Positions 6,315 through 15,225 of a stretch of 50,847 bases of DNA are shown in pieces. Every line of letters starts with the position of its first letter. Within the stretch, counting starts at the first letter, position 1. Made by a program: the position numbers and the translations under genes. The notes beneath the pieces are model-generated. The model was not told the DNA's origin and ran no database searches. It saw nothing but the letters and a program-made list of their open reading frames with translations. The stretch is from an uncultured Clostridia bacterium (GTDB lineage Bacteria; Bacillota; Clostridia; Saccharofermentanales; Saccharofermentanaceae): positions 1 through 50,847 of the forward strand of contig CAMZBB010000005.1 of assembly GCA_947304405.1 (NCBI GenBank), read 5' to 3'.

Positions 6315-8588
6315 TCAGTCAAACCACTGCTTCTCGAAATCTTCCACAGGTATGGGCTTGGAGAAATAGTATCCCTGATAGAGCTTACAGCCCATATCAA
6401 ACAGTTTCTCATACTGTTTTGCAGTCTCCACGCCTTCGGTAAGAGTATCGATCCCGAGATCTTCAGACATGTTGATGATACTCTTGATGATCAATCCCGC
6501 CTTCATATTGCGTTCGGAGTCCTTGAGGAACTGCATGTCGATCTTCAGAAGATCAAGGTTGATGTCCTTAAGGAGATTGAGTGACGAGTATCCGCTTCCG
6601 AAATCGTCCATTTCAACGATAAAGCCGTATTCACGAAGATCCGAGATCGTCTTGATCATATCTACGGAATCCGATGTCATGGCGGTCTCAGTGATCTCGA
6701 CTCTGAGCTTTTCGGGCTTGATGTTATGCTCCTCGACCAATGATTTTAACTCTGACACAACATTAAGTCGGTAGAAATCCTTGGGTGAGACATTGATGGA
6801 AATAAAGGCTTCGATCCCTCTTTCCTTCCACGATGCCAATATCTCACAGGCACATCTCCACATATACTTGTCAACAACGGATATCAATCCATTCCTCTCG
6901 AAAACAGGAATAAACTGTCCCGGATTCATAAATCCCTCTTCGGGGTGGATCCATCTGACCAGTGCTTCAGCTCCGGCAAGTAATCCGCGTGAATCGACTA
7001 TAGGCTGGAGATACGGTCTGATCTGCTTTTCTTCAATGGCATCCTTCAATTGGTTGGATATCAGCTGGTCGTGAATAACTTCATTCCTGAGCTTGTCATC
7101 GTAATAGACGATGCGGTTCTGATAGTTATCCGTAATTGCCGCCGTGGCAAGACGCGCACTGTCGAACCAGAGCTGAACGTCAATATCTTCATCGGGATTG
7201 AAATCATAAACACCGAAATGGATGATAATGTGGTGTTCCATATTCTCATCCGCGATCGAAAACGTCTCGAGGAGTTTCTCGAGTTTTTCCTCATCAAAGG
7301 CCTTCTTATCGATAAGTATTCCGAACGAATCATAACCGAGCTTTCCGTATATGGTCTTGGGACTTGAATTCGTCTTTATGGTATCTGCAACCTTGAGAAG
7401 CGTCGTTGTTCCGAATTCACTTCCGAATACGTCATTGATCATTTTGAAATTCGATACCTCGATATATCCGATCATATAATCGGTTTCTTTATCGTGGTTC
7501 AATCGCTTGGTGATGCGCTCGATAAGATTTTCCCTTGTATAAAGACCCGTAACGGCATCATGTGTAGATTTATAGATCTCACGCTCTATCGTTCTTTGTT
7601 CCTCCGTATTATCGCGGACGCTCAGGTAGGAACCCGTTGTTCTTCCGAGCTCATCAACGGCGGATCTCATGGACAGATCCAGGTACTGAGCTTCATCACC
7701 ATAACCGATAATGACTCTCTTCTCCCATCCGCTGCTTTCAAGATCTATGTCGTCAAACAGGAATCTGAGATTGGCCACAACATCATCATAGTTCTCTTTC
7801 GAGATGCCGATAAGCTTTCTTCCGGGGTCATTTGTCCAGATGCACTTTCCGTCCTTGTCAAAGAAAAACAACGCTTCCGGCATGTCGGATGCCATGCTGG
7901 CAAGGAGTTTATCCAATACTCTCATCGATCTGTACTGCAAAGAGAAGAAATAGACGAGAAGGCCGAAAAATCCGAAGCCTATCATGGACATGTCGAGAGG
8001 ATGACCGGAGAAAATATAATATGTCTCTATTCCGCCCGTTATGACCATCGAGAACAGGATGACCATGTATTTCTCAACATAGACCTTCGATGCTTTTGCG
8101 GTCATGACAATGAAAATGATCAGACTGGCAAAGAATAAGCCGTAGCAAACAACCCTGTGATATGTCTGTCCTATGTAGGGGAGCAGTCTGTAGTATGCGC
8201 GTCCGTCGACCGATATCTCCTCGGTCGTAAACGTAAATCTGATGAATGGATTGAGAATATACTGCACAACGTCGATTCCGAAGAGCACGTAGATCAGGAG
8301 CTTGATACTGAGCTTCGGTTTTCCTATTTCGCAATACGCGTGTGTGAAAAACAAAAGGGAAATAACCGCAGCATCCATGCCCAGGAAATAAACATTACAT
8401 CCGAACTCCGCGAATAACTGAACAGAAGTAACGATGAGTATGAGGTTTCCGAGTACCGGGATCGTCAATCCTACAAGAAGGTTGGCAACGGATTTACCGA
8501 TAGGCTTCTTTGAACGCAGTGAAAATACCACGCATAAAAGCAGCGCGATAATCAGAAGTACAAAAATAACCGATAATACGGTCCTCAT
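6315..8588 (-). CDS. Membrane c-di-GMP phosphodiesterase (7TM-PAS-degenerate GGDEF-EAL)
   Basis: 757 residues. Residues 1-225 hold about seven membrane helices like the histidine-kinase N-terminal 7TM sensor domain. A PAS-like domain spans about 230-340 (ALFFFDKDGKCIWTND), a GGDEF domain about 345-495 and an EAL domain about 505-757. The GGDEF signature is replaced by GYDSF (in YGKLGYDSFGIL), so cyclase activity is unlikely and a regulatory role is expected. The EAL domain keeps its catalytic motifs: EALVRW, a conserved Asn in SINVSP, EITET, DDFGSGYSSL, LLKIDMQFL, TEGVET and QGYYFSKP. It should hydrolyse c-di-GMP at the membrane. It is convergent with the orphan pilin; PilB in this window has c-di-GMP-binding motifs. 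A ribosome binding site (GGAAAGG) precedes the ATG. Confidence 0.92.
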   Translation of the reverse strand: MRTVLSVIFVLLIIALLLCVVFSLRSKKPIGKSVANLLVGLTIPVLGNLILIVTSVQLFAEFGCNVYFLGMDAAVISLLFFTHAYCEIGKPKLSIKLLIYVLFGIDVVQYILNPFIRFTFTTEEISVDGRAYYRLLPYIGQTYHRVVCYGLFFASLIIFIVMTAKASKVYVEKYMVILFSMVITGGIETYYIFSGHPLDMSMIGFGFFGLLVYFFSLQYRSMRVLDKLLASMASDMPEALFFFDKDGKCIWTNDPGRKLIGISKENYDDVVANLRFLFDDIDLESSGWEKRVIIGYGDEAQYLDLSMRSAVDELGRTTGSYLSVRDNTEEQRTIEREIYKSTHDAVTGLYTRENLIERITKRLNHDKETDYMIGYIEVSNFKMINDVFGSEFGTTTLLKVADTIKTNSSPKTIYGKLGYDSFGILIDKKAFDEEKLEKLLETFSIADENMEHHIIIHFGVYDFNPDEDIDVQLWFDSARLATAAITDNYQNRIVYYDDKLRNEVIHDQLISNQLKDAIEEKQIRPYLQPIVDSRGLLAGAEALVRWIHPEEGFMNPGQFIPVFERNGLISVVDKYMWRCACEILASWKERGIEAFISINVSPKDFYRLNVVSELKSLVEEHNIKPEKLRVEITETAMTSDSVDMIKTISDLREYGFIVEMDDFGSGYSSLNLLKDINLDLLKIDMQFLKDSERNMKAGLIIKSIINMSEDLGIDTLTEGVETAKQYEKLFDMGCKLYQGYYFSKPIPVEDFEKQWFD

Positions 8589-8693
8589 AACACACCTTTC
8601 CGTTATACTATGAGTACATTTTATCAGAACACCGCAGGGATTACCTTTACACGCGCGTTACACAATATTAATAAAATAAGGACGGATTGTAAT

Positions 8694-9584
8694 TCAGGGC
8701 TTGCGGTTTACATCCCCGCAGAAATAGAATGTCAGCTTGGCGATCTTCTTATAAGTTTCCGTAGTGTAGTGAACTCCGTCACGTGTGCTGAAGCCTTCTT
8801 TTTTGAGCCTGCTGTTTGTATCAAGGTATTTCACGCCGCTCGGAAGGTTCTTTTTCATCTTGCTGTTAAAGCTGTTGATGTCCTTGTTCCAGCTGTTATA
8901 TTTTGAACCGTCAGTGGGATTGACAGACATTATTATGACGTTATTGTTCTTGATAAAATCCTTGGGAAGAGATTTATAAACTTTTATGTATTTGTTAATA
9001 TTTCCAAGATCGTTTACGCCGAAATTGAATATTACGTTCTTTTTCCTTGTCTTGGTCACCTTGGACAAAACACTCTTAAGATAGTCGACTTTCGCACCTA
9101 CCTTCGCAATGCTGGAAATCCCGCTGACGCAGTCATCAAGTCCGACAGTCCTCGAATCGCCGACAAAAAGATACTCCGTGTATTTCGGCTTGGAATAAAC
9201 TATCTTTTTAGACGTCTTCTTACCCTTTATGGTTATCTTCGGTTTGGGAGTTGGCGTCGGCTTTTTGGTAGGCTTTTTCGTCGGCTTCGGAGTCGGCTTC
9301 GGAGTCGGCGTGGGCGTCGTCTCCTCTGTCTCGGTAGTCTCTTCAGTGGGTTCGGTTTCCGTTTCGGTGGTAACTTCGCTCTCCGTCTCGGTTACTGTCT
9401 CGCTCTCGGAAGGCATGGAAACCTCTTCCGACGAGCTGTCGGAAGTAGTAACTGACGTAATGGCAAACTGATAGAGATCGTCTCTTTTCTTTTTACATCC
9501 CGTAGAGATCAGGATGACTGCCAAAGGCAAGATCAGCATCAGCAGTATCAGTCTGTTGCGTTTTTTCTCCATTTCTTTCATCAC
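8694..9584 (-). CDS. SGNH-hydrolase lipoprotein with Pro/Thr stalk
   Basis: 296 residues. A signal peptide ends in a lipobox (LISTGC, Cys30), so the protein is probably a membrane-anchored lipoprotein. Residues about 60-115 are a low-complexity stalk of Thr/Glu then PTPKPTPKPTKKPT repeats, like a wall-spanning linker. The C-terminal domain has SGNH/GDSL blocks: GDSR (142-145, nucleophile Ser), GVND (189-192) and DGVH (269-272, catalytic Asp and His). Such enzymes deacetylate surface glycans or peptidoglycan, or act as esterases; the substrate is not evident. The longest frame starts with GTG at 9582-9584, with an ATG one codon later; the GGAG site is 9 nt before the GTG. Confidence 0.85.
   Translation of the reverse strand: MMKEMEKKRNRLILLMLILPLAVILISTGCKKKRDDLYQFAITSVTTSDSSSEEVSMPSESETVTETESEVTTETETEPTEETTETEETTPTPTPKPTPKPTKKPTKKPTPTPKPKITIKGKKTSKKIVYSKPKYTEYLFVGDSRTVGLDDCVSGISSIAKVGAKVDYLKSVLSKVTKTRKKNVIFNFGVNDLGNINKYIKVYKSLPKDFIKNNNVIIMSVNPTDGSKYNSWNKDINSFNSKMKKNLPSGVKYLDTNSRLKKEGFSTRDGVHYTTETYKKIAKLTFYFCGDVNRKP
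9235..9325 (-). repeat. Tandem Pro-Thr-Lys codon repeat in the stalk
   Basis: Short imperfect repeats of the GGAGTCGGCTTC type encode the PTPKPTPKPT linker of the SGNH lipoprotein. Length variation by slippage is plausible. Confidence 0.7.
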
Positions 9585-9612
9585 GAAATTTTACTCCAAG
9601 ATATATTATACC

Positions 9613-11034
9613 TCAAAGTTCGAAAAATTCCGATTTCCGCCTCGCCATCTCTTCGCTGCTGCTTATGTATGTCAGCACGTCCTTGACCGTCGGACACCTT
9701 TCCACCCTGTGTTTTGAGGTTGTTCCTTCCTGCTCGAAACAGCGCTTGCTCATTCCGCCCGCTCCAAATGAAAGGACGTCCCGCGCATCGCTCATCATGG
9801 CAACATTATAAAGACACCCGGTGTCGCCTTTGGCAAATCCCGTGTTTTCGAGTCCGTGACCCGTATCCTTCTGCCTGTAAAGATAATACGGGTGATAGCC
9901 TGCCTCATAAAGGAGCCTGTAGCCCTCTCTGACAGCCGCGTCGATATCTCCTCGTGAATCATCCCTGCCCATCACCATCTCCTTCGTCAGAGCCGCTCTG
10001 CGCTTCTTGTAGAGCGTGTGTATGGTGATGTTGCCGGGGCCGATATCTATCAGCTTTGATACGGATCTTACAAAATCATCTCCGGTCTCAAAGGGAAGTC
10101 CCGCGATGAGATCCATGTTGATGACCTCGAAACCGAGTTCTTTTGCCTGATCATATGCCCGGATAATGTCCGATGACGTATGGCGCCGTCCGAGTTTTGC
10201 AAGAGTCTCGTCCCTCATCGTCTGCGGATTAATGCAGATCCTGCCTATGCCGTGCGAACGCATGGCTTCAAGCTTATTTCGGTTAATGGTATCAGGGCGC
10301 CCTGCTTCGATAGTGACCTCGCAATCCGGATCGATCTTTATGCTCGAGTAGATAGTATCCAGAACGCGCGAGAACTGCTCGTCACTGAAGACCGTCGGCG
10401 TTCCTCCGCCCATGTAAAGCGATGCCACCCGCCTGTTAAGCAAAGGAGAGAGCGTCCTGATCTCGTTTTCGAGCGCGGCTTCGTACTCGCCGAGCCTTCC
10501 CATGTGGTGTGATATATCCTGCGAAATAAAAGAACAGTAAGAACACCTTGAAGGACAGAACGGAACGCCCACATAGATATTCAGATCTTCCGGAGAAATA
10601 GCCTCAAGCAGCCGCATCTCCTCTTTTGCAGTCTCAAATCCAAGTGCGGCCTTGTCTTCCCTGACAAGATATTTCTTTGTCAGTTCTTCCTTTGAGCCTT
10701 CCTCTGAAGCGACCAGCGTCGGTCTGATCCCCGAGAGGCACCCCCAGGGCATCTTCATCCCCGTAATGTCTGACAGCGCGATGTAGAGCGATCTCTTGAC
10801 TTCGCGTCCAATCTCCAGAGAAGGTCCGTCAAAAGAATATCTTTTTCCGGCTGCCTGATCGAACGTTACGGAACTGCCGTCCTTTTCAAGCGTATTCACA
10901 AGCGTCATGTCAGGTCCGTCTCCGGCAATAACGCACGAATGCTCATGATCCTCAGAGATATCCCCGAAAAACATCCTGACGATGTCGGTTATGCCGTAAT
11001 ACTTATCGTGACCTTCAAGGATTACTTTAAGCAT
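9613..11034 (-). CDS. hemZ: HemZ-type coproporphyrinogen III dehydrogenase-like radical SAM protein
   Basis: A radical SAM enzyme of the HemN/HemZ family, oxygen-independent and cytoplasmic. The cluster motif is CPSRCSYCSF (Cys160, 164 and 167 in the frame used here), followed by the family motifs YMGGGTPT, EAGRPDTI, ICINPQTM and NMDLIAGLP. The N-terminal 150-residue extension and the GMKMPWGCLSGIRPT segment are typical of HemZ rather than HemN or HemW. I chose the ATG at 11034 rather than an upstream codon because AAAGGTGG lies directly before it; it overlaps the DUF3810 stop by a few bases. About 473 residues. Whether it oxidises coproporphyrinogen or serves another role is uncertain; no other heme genes are nearby. 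Confidence 0.88.
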   Translation of the reverse strand: MLKVILEGHDKYYGITDIVRMFFGDISEDHEHSCVIAGDGPDMTLVNTLEKDGSSVTFDQAAGKRYSFDGPSLEIGREVKRSLYIALSDITGMKMPWGCLSGIRPTLVASEEGSKEELTKKYLVREDKAALGFETAKEEMRLLEAISPEDLNIYVGVPFCPSRCSYCSFISQDISHHMGRLGEYEAALENEIRTLSPLLNRRVASLYMGGGTPTVFSDEQFSRVLDTIYSSIKIDPDCEVTIEAGRPDTINRNKLEAMRSHGIGRICINPQTMRDETLAKLGRRHTSSDIIRAYDQAKELGFEVINMDLIAGLPFETGDDFVRSVSKLIDIGPGNITIHTLYKKRRAALTKEMVMGRDDSRGDIDAAVREGYRLLYEAGYHPYYLYRQKDTGHGLENTGFAKGDTGCLYNVAMMSDARDVLSFGAGGMSKRCFEQEGTTSKHRVERCPTVKDVLTYISSSEEMARRKSEFFEL

Positions 11035-12223
11035 CACTGCCACCTTTATTAGCAATATATTTCAGGTAGAAATCCACGTATTCGTTTTCCGGAACGTTAT
11101 ATGTCTCGTTGCCGCCTTTTTCGCCGTTCGATTCAAGAAATTTGTTGTTGGCCGCAAGTGCCTGCTCGGTTATGTTTATCCCGAATTTTTTCTGTACTTC
11201 AGCCACCTCTTCATCGATCGATTTCCAATAATTGACATAAGCCAGATAATCGCGCGCTATCGGTAAGAACTCTTTTGCACTTATATGCGTATCATAGTGA
11301 AAACCCATCTGCTTGCTAAGCTTGGTGATCTCATTAAGCAAGGCGAAGTATATCGTAAAGTATCCGGAATATCTGAAATCAGCCCTGTCCGAAGTAATGC
11401 ATGCAAAAGCTCCGATAAGATTGCAGTCGGTCTCATTAGCAAAGCCCTTGGCATGGCACAGTTCGTGACAGGTAGTTGTAGGGATCGAGGTGGCATCATA
11501 AAAATCCGTATTGACGTTCGCTTCACCGTAAAAGAGATTATACGTACCCACGATATAAGTCCAGCTCCAGTAATGACTCAGCCTTACGGATTTGGCTCTG
11601 GCAGGGCACTTGTATTTCGCGATCTTATAACTGACACAGAAAGAATCGACTACACTTGATGCATACCCGGAAATCTCTTCGAAATCTGAAGACAGCTTTG
11701 CAACTCCGTTCTCATCTTCTTCAAGTTCCGACCTTGCTTTGATCATGCCCTGATACGCCCACTCGAACGTTTCAAAGTAATCCTCAAGAGTCAGTTTATC
11801 CGTCCCTAACCCCAGCATCGTTCTTGCGGGTGTACGCCTGTAGTTGAGGCCGTGAAGCATCTCGAAAAGGATCAGGAGAACCATTAACACAGCAAGAGTG
11901 TTCCTCAGGCTCATATAAATATACTGGCCCAACCCGTGCGTCAGAGCCTTTTTCACAAAGACGATGATCCATCCGGCAAAGAACGGAAGAATAAGACATC
12001 CCAAGACTACAACGGTTATCTCCGTCAGAGAAATAGCGGTCACTGAGTTCAGCCTCTGCGGAACCGAAGCCACAGCCGGGAAGAACTCAGATGAATACGT
12101 GTCTGCGATCTCTCTTGGCAGATATCTTCCGAGAAGATATGTTGCCACGATGACAATGACAAAAACCGTTATCGTCAGTATCTTACAAAATATCTTTTTC
12201 TTCTTCTTGGACAGAATTAACAT
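11027..12223 (-). CDS. DUF3810 membrane protein with HExxH motif
   Basis: 398 residues. Three membrane helices occupy about residues 13-33, 65-90 and 105-125. A large extracytoplasmic domain carries HELCH in TTTCHELCHAKGFANETDCN, a zinc-metallopeptidase-type HExxH with a downstream acidic residue. This matches the DUF3810 family, whose function is not established. The start overlaps the upstream gene's stop (TAATG) and its end overlaps hemZ, so it is translationally coupled in the coaW-hemZ operon. A membrane protease role is inference from the motif only. Confidence 0.82.
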   Translation of the reverse strand: MLILSKKKKKIFCKILTITVFVIVIVATYLLGRYLPREIADTYSSEFFPAVASVPQRLNSVTAISLTEITVVVLGCLILPFFAGWIIVFVKKALTHGLGQYIYMSLRNTLAVLMVLLILFEMLHGLNYRRTPARTMLGLGTDKLTLEDYFETFEWAYQGMIKARSELEEDENGVAKLSSDFEEISGYASSVVDSFCVSYKIAKYKCPARAKSVRLSHYWSWTYIVGTYNLFYGEANVNTDFYDATSIPTTTCHELCHAKGFANETDCNLIGAFACITSDRADFRYSGYFTIYFALLNEITKLSKQMGFHYDTHISAKEFLPIARDYLAYVNYWKSIDEEVAEVQKKFGINITEQALAANNKFLESNGEKGGNETYNVPENEYVDFYLKYIANKGGSDA

Positions 12224-12999
12224 TATCTATTTCCTAAAGCAAGAAATATCACATAAAGGATCCCGTAGACCAGCGGCTGATGAACCAGATAGATTATGAG
12301 CGAATGTCTGCCCATAAACTCAAACGGGGCAGATACCGCATGGATCTTTTTCATTCCGGAAGGAATGAGGGACTCTTTGTTTGCGTAGCACACCCTGCCA
12401 ATTACACAGCCGATAAGAAATACGCCCAGCCACGGAAACAACTCCATAGCATCAACTACGACAGGTGAATCGGGAATCTTAAATCCGACCGGAAGGAAGA
12501 TCAGATTTGAAGTAGAGTTGTCCATGTTGTTGATCGTACTTCCTATCGCCGTAAAAAACGTACCGAACAGTCCCAGAAAGACATTTATCACGACAGGCCT
12601 TATATGGGCTTTTTTCTCTATGAACTGCACAAGGGAATAAATAAGAATGGACACTGCCAAAAGGGCCAGGACATTGAATATGATCAGGCACCTGATATTT
12701 GCATATGTCGTTATGAGCCATGTAACCAGTGTAAGTCCGGCCGCAACGGCGAGAAGCTTTAATCCTCTCATGAGATTGCTTCTCGAAAAAGTGCTGCAGA
12801 CGCCTGACACTCCGACAAATATCACCAGGAAGAACGGATGGACGAACGCCCAGAACCAGTTCGCCTCAAGAAATGAGAATATCGGGACATGAAACTCATA
12901 TCTGATATCATACGCAAAGTGCATGAGTATCATCATGAACAGTGCAAATCCTCTCAAAAGATCAAGTTCAGGAGCCCTGTTTTTCTTTGCCGCCATCAT
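12223..12999 (-). CDS. Heparan-alpha-glucosaminide N-acetyltransferase-like (DUF1624) membrane protein
   Basis: 258 residues with about seven to eight membrane helices. The N-terminus RAPELDLLRGFALFMMILMH with a conserved Asp, Arg and His is the HGSNAT/DUF1624 acyltransferase signature, and FVGVSGVCSTFSRSN is the second family motif. Members are thought to move acyl groups across the membrane onto sugars; the bacterial substrate is unknown. It overlaps coaW by 4 bp (ATGA) and DUF3810 by one base. Being encoded with a CoA biosynthesis enzyme may reflect acyl-CoA use, but this is weak. Confidence 0.78.
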   Translation of the reverse strand: MMAAKKNRAPELDLLRGFALFMMILMHFAYDIRYEFHVPIFSFLEANWFWAFVHPFFLVIFVGVSGVCSTFSRSNLMRGLKLLAVAAGLTLVTWLITTYANIRCLIIFNVLALLAVSILIYSLVQFIEKKAHIRPVVINVFLGLFGTFFTAIGSTINNMDNSTSNLIFLPVGFKIPDSPVVVDAMELFPWLGVFLIGCVIGRVCYANKESLIPSGMKKIHAVSAPFEFMGRHSLIIYLVHQPLVYGILYVIFLALGNR

Positions 13000-13826
13000 G
13001 ATTCCCCGTTGTTTCCTGCCAGACAGCTGCCTATCGCCGTTGCGTAAACAGCATTATCGGGAACTATGAAATTGACGTCATACAAGTCTGCAAAAGGTAT
13101 GAGGAAATCCCTGCATACAGGAATTGCAGTAAGCTGGCCCGTGAATACTATGTCATTAAGTCCGCAGATCTTTGAAGACAGGACCGACATGGAACCTATC
13201 GCCTGATATACGAGATTGAAGATGCCTGCTGCCTTGTCTTCCCTCTTCAGGTCATCAGCAACTTTGCCGAAATTCGATGCAGTTGCATCCATCGGTAACC
13301 CGGGAATCTCTTTCTTTGAAATATCACCGATCGTTAGATCACATGCCGGAAGCGATCCTTCTTTGGCCATGTCGGAAAGCTTAAGGACGTCTTCTACTCC
13401 CAATACGGCGTTACAAAGTCCTGCGATCGTTCCGCCACCGACTCCGGAGCCTATAATATGCTTAACTTTTTCGTATGAAGCATCCAGATATGCTGTTCCG
13501 GTACCCATACTGACGACGACCGCATGATCGAGTCCTGAAAGATACAGTCCGCCAAGTCCGGTGGAAATGAACTCTTCAACCATGACGGTATCTATTCCGA
13601 ATACGGGTGTAGTCGTATAAGACGCACCAACTCCGGTGATGTTGATCCTTCCTATATCTTCAGGCTTAAGTCCGTGATTGTTGATGAGCTTGCCTACTGC
13701 TCCGAAAGCGGATGTGACGGGATCCCCGGCCCTGACGATCTCAGATGCAACGATATCCTTATCGCGCATCGCCACTATCTTGGTCGTGCTGCCGCCAATA
13801 TCTAGTCCGACATTTATCTTCATCAT
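12996..13826 (-). CDS. coaW: Type II pantothenate kinase
   Basis: Phosphorylates pantothenate, the first step of coenzyme A synthesis. 276 residues with the actin-like ATPase pattern: GLDIGGSTTK (phosphate 1), ITGVGASY, VSMGTGTAYL and GSGVGGGTIAGL, and VFTGQLTAIPVCRD near the C-terminus. The length and order fit CoaW (PanK-II) as in staphylococci and many Clostridia. An AGGCAGGA site precedes two adjacent ATG codons; the first is used here. It is the first gene of a tightly overlapping operon with the acyltransferase-like gene, DUF3810 and hemZ. A minority alternative is a related ASKHA ATPase such as a 2-hydroxyglutaryl-CoA dehydratase activator, but the Cys cluster of that family is absent. 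Confidence 0.87.
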   Translation of the reverse strand: MMKINVGLDIGGSTTKIVAMRDKDIVASEIVRAGDPVTSAFGAVGKLINNHGLKPEDIGRINITGVGASYTTTPVFGIDTVMVEEFISTGLGGLYLSGLDHAVVVSMGTGTAYLDASYEKVKHIIGSGVGGGTIAGLCNAVLGVEDVLKLSDMAKEGSLPACDLTIGDISKKEIPGLPMDATASNFGKVADDLKREDKAAGIFNLVYQAIGSMSVLSSKICGLNDIVFTGQLTAIPVCRDFLIPFADLYDVNFIVPDNAVYATAIGSCLAGNNGES

Positions 13827-13882
13827 GATTCCTGCCTTTCGATAATTGTCTTATTTTATCACACCGAAATAAGCAATAAAAA

Positions 13883-13907
13883 ACTCCGCAGGGCAATCCT
13901 GCGGAGT
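13883..13907 (-). terminator. Terminator of the minor pilin operon
   Basis: A perfect 10-bp stem (ACTCCGCAGG at 13883-13892 with 13898-13907) and a 5-nt loop, followed on the minus strand by TTTTTTATT. Confidence 0.85.
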
Positions 13908-13940
13908 ATTGATTCAACTGTTTCAATTCAGACAGAACTA

Positions 13941-14543
13941 TTATGAGAACTTGTATGAAATGTAATTGCCCCAACCTGACAGAGAATAATTGGACCTGAG
14001 GTAAGTATCAACACCCTGAGGATCGGTAATAGCTGATGACAATGTAAGCTTGCCGGTACCCATATGAGGAGCCCATACAGAACCTTCATAAACGGTCATT
14101 ACTCTCCACGTTGGGCTGTAGTAATTATCGATAACGAAGATCTTGTACTTAACAACCTGTGAAGCATCTGTGCTGTCATATTTGAAATATGTCCTGACGA
14201 TCCACTTATCAACCTGCTTCTTGGTGTTGACATTAGTTGTCTTCATCTGTCTGGGTTCGAAAATGGGATGACCTGCGTTATCTTCGAGAACGGAGTTGTC
14301 AGGTCTCGTGCCGAATGTTCCGTTTGAATGATTCTGTGTGTGTGCAAGGAAAGAGTTCTCAAAACCATTCGCATACAGCAACGCATAGTCTGCAGAGTCA
14401 TTCGTGTTATAGGTTGTCATGAAAGAATCCCTGGTTGCGATCATCAATGCGACTGTGGTCCAGCCGATGATGGTAATAATCGCCAGCGCAAGCATCATTT
14501 CTACAAGAGTGAAGCCTCGCTTATTGCTACGTACACGTTTCAT
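13941..14543 (-). CDS. Minor type IV prepilin (PilW/PilJ-like)
   Basis: About 200 residues. The signal SNKRGFTLVEMMLALAIITIIG has a cleavage site after Gly10, Phe+1 and Glu+5. The body is mixed, with aromatic-rich beta segments (WRVMTVYEGSVWAPHMG) ending SGWGNYISYKFS. I place the start at the ATG 14541-14543, 8 nt after GGAGG, rather than a TTG five codons upstream inside the ribosome binding site. It is the last gene of a three-pilin operon ending at 13883-13907. Likely a minor pilin of the priming complex; the family resemblance outside the N-terminus is weak. Confidence 0.85.
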   Translation of the reverse strand: MKRVRSNKRGFTLVEMMLALAIITIIGWTTVALMIATRDSFMTTYNTNDSADYALLYANGFENSFLAHTQNHSNGTFGTRPDNSVLEDNAGHPIFEPRQMKTTNVNTKKQVDKWIVRTYFKYDSTDASQVVKYKIFVIDNYYSPTWRVMTVYEGSVWAPHMGTGKLTLSSAITDPQGVDTYLRSNYSLSGWGNYISYKFS

Positions 14544-14584
14544 AGTATCATCCTCCAATTATGCGGTAATCAGCATTCACTCTA

Positions 14585-15214
14585 TCAAGACTTCTTCGCG
14601 AGCGGGACACCGTTGCCGGCAGCATCATCATATCCCCACCACAAAGTACCGTCAGCTCTTCTGTATATATGTGTGTTTCCAAAATACGAGTCAGAAGGAG
14701 TTCCGTTGTTTGTCGGATAATAGAAGAGGATCGTACGGTTGTCAGCATAAGCGTTATTGTTGTCAACGATCTTCTCTTCCGTGAATTTTGTCAGGTCTGT
14801 AGCGCCCGTAGCAACATCCTTCTTCTCATAGACAGCAACCTTGATCTTTCCGAGGCTGTAACCTGCAACACCGCCTTCAAAATTTATCGTCTTAGGCTGT
14901 GTGTTATTGTTCGAATTGTTCCAACCATACTGGCCTACATCTTTATATGCTGCATCCAGTTTCTCAAACGAACCGTCTGCCTTGACTTTCTTGACGTTAT
15001 CGGCATACATGGACCACTTGGCAAGCTGAGTCAGGCAAAGCTGGCTGTTATACTCTGCAGATTTAGAATAAACAGATGTGTTATAAGAATAGCCCATTGA
15101 CGTTATGAAGCCTTCCATCATCATAGAACCGACGATTACGAGAATGGCTGTCGCGAGCAGTGTCTCAAGAAGGGTGAAGCCTTTCTTTGTTTTTAACTTT
15201 GAAAATCTCTTCAT
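14585..15214 (-). CDS. Minor type IV prepilin
   Basis: 209 residues. The signal LKTKKGFTLLETLLATAILVIVG shows cleavage after Gly12, Phe+1 and Glu+5. The mature domain is rich in Asn, Tyr and Lys, with a C-terminus around DGTLWWGYDDAAGNGVPLAKKS. AGGAGG precedes the ATG. It is the middle gene of the three-gene minor pilin operon (41 bp before the next start, 11 bp after the previous stop). A role in filament initiation or as a PilV-like minor pilin is inferred from position and class. Confidence 0.87.
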   Translation of the reverse strand: MKRFSKLKTKKGFTLLETLLATAILVIVGSMMMEGFITSMGYSYNTSVYSKSAEYNSQLCLTQLAKWSMYADNVKKVKADGSFEKLDAAYKDVGQYGWNNSNNNTQPKTINFEGGVAGYSLGKIKVAVYEKKDVATGATDLTKFTEEKIVDNNNAYADNRTILFYYPTNNGTPSDSYFGNTHIYRRADGTLWWGYDDAAGNGVPLAKKS

Positions 15215-15225
15215 GTTAAACCTCC

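Noticed and set aside
5014..6315. Integrative element with a duplicated tRNA 3' end as attachment site
   Set aside because: I see no second copy of the tRNA-Pro 3' sequence downstream and no integrase gene; the cassette idea rests on the flanking elements only.
9229..9471. Open frame encoding a Gly/Val-rich hydrophobic protein on the plus strand
   Set aside because: It is the antisense shadow of the Pro/Thr/Lys stalk repeats of the SGNH lipoprotein.
14544..14558. TTG start five codons upstream for the minor pilin
   Set aside because: It would lie inside the GGAGG ribosome binding site; the ATG 8 nt downstream gives a standard prepilin leader.
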